A stretch of 10,724 nt of DNA from Bacteroidota bacterium (GTDB lineage: Bacteria; Bacteroidota; Bacteroidia; Flavobacteriales_D; Crocinitomicaceae), in assembly GCA_024280195.1 (NCBI GenBank), contig JAJRQP010000323.1, positions 1 to 10,724 on the forward strand, given 5' to 3'. The notes beneath the pieces are model-generated. The model searched no databases and was not told the DNA's origin. It worked only from the letters and a program-made list of their open reading frames with translations. A program made the translations under genes and the position numbers. Numbering within the stretch: the first letter of the stretch is position 1; each line of letters begins with the position of its first letter. Of the stretch, positions 7,204 through 10,724 are shown one piece after another.

Positions 7204-8988
7204 ATGTCAGAAAGAAAAGTATCATTTGGAAGAATATTTTGGCCTAGTCTATGGGCAGCACTAATAGTATCAATTATCGGCCTACTAATATGGCTATTGG
7301 TCATCAGCAGTTTTGTTGGAGGACTAGATAGTTCAAAAGGAATCTCTGTAGAAGACAAGACAGTTTTGCACATGAAACTCAACGGTAGAATTGGCGAAAA
7401 AAGTAAATCCAAATTTAATCCTTCGAGTTTTCAATTAGACATCACTTTCGGACTTGCAGATATTCTTCACGGATTAGAAGAGGCAAAAAAAGATGATAAA
7501 ATAAAGGGAGTTTTCATCGAAATCGATGCGCTTTCTTGTGGATTTGCTACGGCAAAAGAAATCAGAGATGCCATCAATGATTTTGAAGAATCAGGAAAAT
7601 TTGTTGTAGCATATAATAGCGGAGAAATGATTTCTCATTTAGAATATTTTATCGCTTCAGCAGCCAATGAAAATTATGGTTTCCCAAGTTCTACGATGCA
7701 ATTTTTAGGACTAGGTGCTGAGTTATCTTTCTTTAAAAACACCTTAGACAACTTAGAGGTAGAGATGCAAGTAATCAGAGGTTCGAATAATGACTTTAAA
7801 AGTGCAGTTGAACCGTTCTTTCGCTCTAACATGAGTGATTCTTCAAGGTTGCAAATTGAAACATATCTAGGCGGACTTTGGGCTGACTACAGAAAAGACA
7901 TTGCTAAAGACAGAAAGGTGTCTACGGACGAACTAAACAATATTGCAGAAAATGCATTGGTACAAGACGTAACTGATGCAGTTGAATACAAACTAATAGA
8001 CGCTGTAAAATACAGAGATGAAGTGATTGCAATCGTTCGCAAAAAAGCAGCAACCGCTAAGGAGGATGATTTAGAACTTCTTGAATTCTCCAAGTATGCA
8101 AAGAAAAGATTTTACCAAGATCAAGTTTTAAACGAAGCAGATGAGCCAAACATTGCTGTTATTATTGCAGAAGGAGGAGTTGCTAAAAGTGGTGAAGGAT
8201 TAACTTCTGATGAAATTTGCAAACTTTTTCAAGATGCAAGAAAAAATGAAAGCATCAAAACAGTTGTATTTAGAATTAACAGTCCTGGTGGAAGTGCATT
8301 GGCAAGTGACGAAATATGGAGAGAAGTGAAATTAACCAATGACGTCAAAGAAGTAACGGTATCCATGGGAGATGTTGCTGCATCTGGAGGGTATTACATC
8401 GCTGCACCTGCAACAACGATTTTCGCAGAGCCAACAACAATTACAGGTTCAATAGGTGTGTTCGGAGTAATTCCTTACACTGGTAAGATGATGGAAAACA
8501 AGTTAGGATTGACATTTGACAGAGCCTCTACCAACAAGCATTCTATCATGACAACCAACCGTAAATTAAACGAGGAAGAGATGGTAATGATTCAAAAAGG
8601 TGTTGATGAAATTTATGATTTGTTTAAGTCAAGAGTTGCTGAAGGAAGAGGAATGACCAAAGAGCAAGTCGATGTAATTGCCAGAGGTCGTGTCTGGACA
8701 GGAAGAGATGCACAACGTATCGGATTAGTGGATGAATTAGGAGGACTGAAAGATGCGATTGCTTTTGCAGCAAAGAAAGCGAGTATTACCGATGTAAAAA
8801 CACTCTACTACCCAATTGTAAAAGAAGATAAGTTAAGCGAAATCTTGGCACAGTTTGAAGGTGACAGTGAAGTTAAATCTTCCATTGAGCTTCCTGAATC
8901 GTTGATGGAATACTATAGCCAACTTAAGAGGTTAGAATCAATACAAGGTATGCAAATGAGAATGCCTTACGAGGTTATTATTAAATAA
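7204..8988 (+). CDS. sppA: Signal peptide peptidase SppA, long (67K) form, protease IV
   Basis: SppA is a membrane-bound serine protease that degrades signal peptides left in the inner membrane after protein export. The 594-residue length is that of the duplicated Gram-negative form. A single membrane anchor spans about 11-35. The amino-terminal half carries the general-base lysine Lys199 in NDFKSAVEPFFR, matching E. coli Lys209. The carboxy-terminal half carries the nucleophile Ser394 in GDVAASGGYYIAAP, matching E. coli Ser409, preceded by RINSPGGSA (358-366) and followed by TGSIGVFG. Both halves have the S49 fold, and the Lys/Ser dyad is complete. It is transcribed alone: it has its own promoter upstream and a strong terminator after the stop. 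The call is secure. Confidence 0.96.
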   Translation: MSERKVSFGRIFWPSLWAALIVSIIGLLIWLLVISSFVGGLDSSKGISVEDKTVLHMKLNGRIGEKSKSKFNPSSFQLDITFGLADILHGLEEAKKDDKIKGVFIEIDALSCGFATAKEIRDAINDFEESGKFVVAYNSGEMISHLEYFIASAANENYGFPSSTMQFLGLGAELSFFKNTLDNLEVEMQVIRGSNNDFKSAVEPFFRSNMSDSSRLQIETYLGGLWADYRKDIAKDRKVSTDELNNIAENALVQDVTDAVEYKLIDAVKYRDEVIAIVRKKAATAKEDDLELLEFSKYAKKRFYQDQVLNEADEPNIAVIIAEGGVAKSGEGLTSDEICKLFQDARKNESIKTVVFRINSPGGSALASDEIWREVKLTNDVKEVTVSMGDVAASGGYYIAAPATTIFAEPTTITGSIGVFGVIPYTGKMMENKLGLTFDRASTNKHSIMTTNRKLNEEEMVMIQKGVDEIYDLFKSRVAEGRGMTKEQVDVIARGRVWTGRDAQRIGLVDELGGLKDAIAFAAKKASITDVKTLYYPIVKEDKLSEILAQFEGDSEVKSSIELPESLMEYYSQLKRLESIQGMQMRMPYEVIIK

Positions 8989-9000
8989 TTACCTACTACA

Positions 9001-9042
9001 AAAAAATCCGCTTTTTGAATCTTTTCATAAAGCGGATTTTTT
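9001..9042. terminator. Strong symmetric (bidirectional-capable) terminator after sppA
   Basis: Arms 9001-9014 (AAAAAATCCGCTTT) and 9029-9042 (AAAGCGGATTTTTT) pair perfectly over 14 bp. Inside, a T-T mismatch is followed by TGAA/TTCA pairing (9016-9019, 9024-9027) and a four-base loop. Both strands end in six T residues. It starts 12 bases after the sppA stop codon and its last arm lies only 24 bases before the next start codon, so it insulates the downstream operon. Confidence 0.95.
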
Positions 9043-9055
9043 AGGTTAAAAACAT

Positions 9056-9063
9056 TAATTTTG
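9056..9063 (+). promoter_or_regulatory. Candidate -7 element placing the transcript start at the ATG (leaderless)
   Basis: TAATTTTG matches TAnnTTTG exactly and ends just 3 bases before ATG 9067. If used in the normal way, transcription would begin at or within a base or two of the ATG. No clear TTG -33 element stands at the usual distance, where the terminator's T run lies instead, so the element could also be fortuitous in this AT-rich spacer. Confidence 0.45.
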
Positions 9064-9066
9064 AAC

Positions 9067-9957
9067 ATGAATAAAATATTTTCTCTGCTTCTGCTTCTGA
9101 TCATTGTCTCTTCTTGTGCAATGAACAAGTTATTTCTAAATCCAAGGCCACTTACTGTCGACTTTCAGCGCAATTTCTATTCTCCCGAAACAAAAGACAC
9201 GCTCTCACTTGCTTTTAAAGATATAAACACGCCAGTAATCACTACAGCAACTGGAGAGTTAGCTAAATTCAGCTATGAAATCGAGAATGTGAATTTTAAA
9301 AGCTCTCGCGATAGAATGATTAATGGTTGGTTGGTTAAACCACAAAATTACAACGGAACAACAATCTATTTCCTACATGGTAACTCTGGAAACATCCCTT
9401 ACAATTTTCCACTAGCTGAACCTTTTGCAAAAAGAGGCTACCAAGTTTTTTTAATCGATTATTCTGGTTTTGGATTCTCTGAAGGAAAAGCAAAAAGAAA
9501 AGACGCACTCAAAGATGCCAACGAAGGACTCGACTATTTAATCAACAGAGAAGACATTCAATACGAGAAATTACTTATTTATGGACAATCATTAGGAGGA
9601 CACCTCTCTTGTGTTGTTGCCAATCAAAATCAAGACAAAATTGATGGACTTGTGGTAGAAGGTGCATTTTCTTCTCACAAAGACATTGCTGCAGACCAAG
9701 TTCCTGTTCTAGCAAGAATATTTGTTCGAGAAATTTACAGCGCAGAAAAAAACCTACCGAAGTTCCAAAAGCCTGTCTTAATTATTCACAGTACAGAAGA
9801 TGCAAGAATTGGTTTCCATCATGGGGAGCGTTTATTTGAAGTCGCAAATGAGCCTAAACAATTTTATCAAATAGAAAAGAAGCACGTTCGTGGACCTTTG
9901 TATTATGCAGATAGTATTTGCTTCAAAATTGATCAAATTTTGAATAGTCAAAAATAA
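9067..9957 (+). CDS. Alpha/beta-hydrolase lipoprotein (S33/BEM46-like serine hydrolase)
   Basis: The 296-residue product begins with a lipoprotein signal peptide ending in the lipobox VSSC, with Cys17 as the lipidated residue. The hydrolase domain shows the oxyanion-hole motif HGNSGN (104-109), strand and turn IDYSGFGFSEG (130-140), the nucleophile elbow GQSLGG with Ser175, the acid Asp245 in HSTEDARIG, and the base His273 in KKHVRG. The catalytic triad is therefore complete, and the architecture resembles the BEM46/ABHD13-17 group. The substrate (ester, acyl group or peptide) is unknown. ATG 9067 is chosen over an in-frame TTG at 9061 because the TTG lies in a probable promoter element; either keeps the signal peptide. 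It heads an apparent operon with the outer-membrane protein gene 15 bases downstream and the phosphodiesterase gene. That context suggests envelope lipid or nutrient processing, which is inference. Confidence 0.88.
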   Translation: MNKIFSLLLLLIIVSSCAMNKLFLNPRPLTVDFQRNFYSPETKDTLSLAFKDINTPVITTATGELAKFSYEIENVNFKSSRDRMINGWLVKPQNYNGTTIYFLHGNSGNIPYNFPLAEPFAKRGYQVFLIDYSGFGFSEGKAKRKDALKDANEGLDYLINREDIQYEKLLIYGQSLGGHLSCVVANQNQDKIDGLVVEGAFSSHKDIAADQVPVLARIFVREIYSAEKNLPKFQKPVLIIHSTEDARIGFHHGERLFEVANEPKQFYQIEKKHVRGPLYYADSICFKIDQILNSQK

Positions 9958-9972
9958 AAGCTAGACTTATGC

Positions 9973-10482
9973 ATGATTAAAGCATTCGTATTCTTGATGT
10001 TGATTTCCATTTGTGGTCTTAAGCTAAGATCTCAAATCGACAATAAACAAAAGAATCAAGTCTATTTAGAATTGGGAGGGCCGGCAATTATTGCTTCCGT
10101 CAACTACGAGCGAGTATTAATCCAATGGGATAAATTATCGATTGCCGCAAGAATAGGAGTTGGTTCTAATCGAATTGTTGATTTTAACCAAACACTCAAT
10201 CCTGATATTTCTATCCCGTTAGAAGTTCTAACTTCCGTCAACTTAAATTCTACAGGAACTTTCAAATTGAAATTTGGCGTAGGCAACACTTTTAATTCTA
10301 CGGTTATTCTTTCTTCAGAATTAAAAACGAAACGGTTGAATTCACAAAATGGATTTGCGCAAGTTGGACTTCATTATCAATTAAAAAACAATGTTGCATT
10401 CTCCATAAATTACGTTCCAATATTAGAAAGGTATCAGAATCTTCGAAATTGGGTATCTCTCACAATAGCTTATGTTTTTTAA
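9973..10482 (+). CDS. Small outer-membrane beta-barrel-like protein, function unknown
   Basis: I do not recognise a named family. The 169-residue product begins with a signal peptide (MIKAFVFLMLISICGLKLRSQ, cleavage probably near residue 20). The mature part consists of alternating polar and hydrophobic segments typical of membrane beta strands, starting with VYLELGGPAIIASVNYERVL, a pattern common at the start of small Bacteroidetes outer-membrane barrels. It ends in SLTIAYVF, with the terminal Phe expected of substrates of the barrel assembly machinery. About 145 mature residues allow roughly eight strands. The gene lies 15 bases after the hydrolase gene, and its TAA overlaps the next ATG by one base (TAATG), so all three are probably co-transcribed. 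It could be a structural or transport partner of the two lipoproteins; no sequence evidence fixes a role. Confidence 0.78.
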   Translation: MIKAFVFLMLISICGLKLRSQIDNKQKNQVYLELGGPAIIASVNYERVLIQWDKLSIAARIGVGSNRIVDFNQTLNPDISIPLEVLTSVNLNSTGTFKLKFGVGNTFNSTVILSSELKTKRLNSQNGFAQVGLHYQLKNNVAFSINYVPILERYQNLRNWVSLTIAYVF

Positions 10483-10724
10483 TGAAACAACTCGCCGTCA
10501 TATTACTTTGTTTTACGTTTTTTGGATGCAAAAAACACAACGATGAAATTCAAAATTTAAACGGAAATAGGATTGATGTTTTAGGTCATGCAGGCATGGG
10601 AATCAATAGTCAATTCCCAATCAACTCGGGAGAATCACTACTCGCCTGCCTCAATAAGAATTCAAATGGTACAGAACTAGACCTTCAATTGACCAAGGAT
10701 GGGATTTTAGTTGCTTTTCATGAT
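10482..10724 (+). CDS. Glycerophosphodiester phosphodiesterase lipoprotein (N-terminal part, cut by window edge)
   Basis: The frame runs open from ATG 10482 for 81 codons to the window end. A short lipoprotein signal ends in FFGC with Cys16 as the lipid anchor. The following sequence matches the start of the GDPD TIM barrel: LGHAGMG (34-40), NSGES (48-52, in place of the usual PENT-like motif), and ELDLQLTKDGILVAFHD (65-81), which includes the metal-binding Glu65 and Asp67 and catalytic His80. The family's HRG motif is HAG here (His36-Ala37-Gly38). The enzyme should cleave glycerophosphodiesters from phospholipid breakdown into glycerol 3-phosphate and an alcohol, at the inner or outer membrane surface. 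It starts inside the stop codon of the preceding gene (TAATG), implying translational coupling. The remaining active-site residues lie outside the window. Confidence 0.87.
   Translation, partial: MKQLAVILLCFTFFGCKKHNDEIQNLNGNRIDVLGHAGMGINSQFPINSGESLLACLNKNSNGTELDLQLTKDGILVAFHD

Noticed and set aside
1..10724. CRISPR array, tRNA or rRNA gene, insertion sequence or defence cassette
   Set aside because: I saw no regular repeat-spacer pattern, cloverleaf-like sequence, transposase or terminal inverted repeats by reading. Nearly all of the window is accounted for by recognisable core or envelope genes.

Overview
The window looks like a chromosomal housekeeping and cell-envelope segment from a Bacteroidota bacterium, most likely the Flavobacteriales (possibly near Crocinitomicaceae; that placement is a guess from protein style). 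The evidence is an AT-rich base composition, near-perfect Bacteroidetes promoter elements (TAnnTTTG, once with an upstream TTTG), A-rich leaders without Shine-Dalgarno sites, a type IX secretion C-terminal sorting domain, a PafA-type alkaline phosphatase, and a queuine tRNA-ribosyltransferase of the Bacteroidetes variety that lacks the usual zinc cysteines.

Layout: positions 1-591 (minus) hold the N-terminal part of a membrane-anchored family 2 glycosyltransferase, cut by the window edge. It diverges from a plus-strand pair, tgt (664-1794) and an LptF/LptG-family lipopolysaccharide export permease (1795-2871), which touch with no spacer. The permease ends 2 bp from the end of a convergent, exported PafA-like alkaline phosphatase (2874-4508, minus). 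Upstream of that, on the same strand, is a large secreted M14 zinc carboxypeptidase (4599-6959) followed by its own hairpin terminator. A 244-bp divergent spacer (6960-7203), with an imperfect GC-cored hairpin on the peptidase side and a clear promoter on the other, leads to sppA (7204-8988), which ends at a strong symmetric terminator (9001-9042). Last is a compact plus-strand operon: an alpha/beta-hydrolase lipoprotein (9067-9957), a small outer-membrane beta-barrel-like protein (9973-10482) and the start of a glycerophosphodiester phosphodiesterase lipoprotein (10482 to the window end).

Most genes act in or on the envelope: lipopolysaccharide transport, cleavage of signal-peptide remnants, periplasmic phosphate release, secreted protein degradation and lipid-headgroup breakdown. 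Only tgt (tRNA queuosine modification) is cytosolic. I see no mobile element, CRISPR array, RNA gene or defence cassette and no evidence of a new multi-gene system. The points worth a second look are the zinc-site loss in Tgt, a probable leaderless lipoprotein mRNA, the hairpin upstream of the peptidase, and non-canonical motif residues in the glycosyltransferase and the phosphodiesterase. Several start codons here are set further downstream than the longest reading frame, because an in-frame TTG or GTG lies inside or upstream of promoter sequence.
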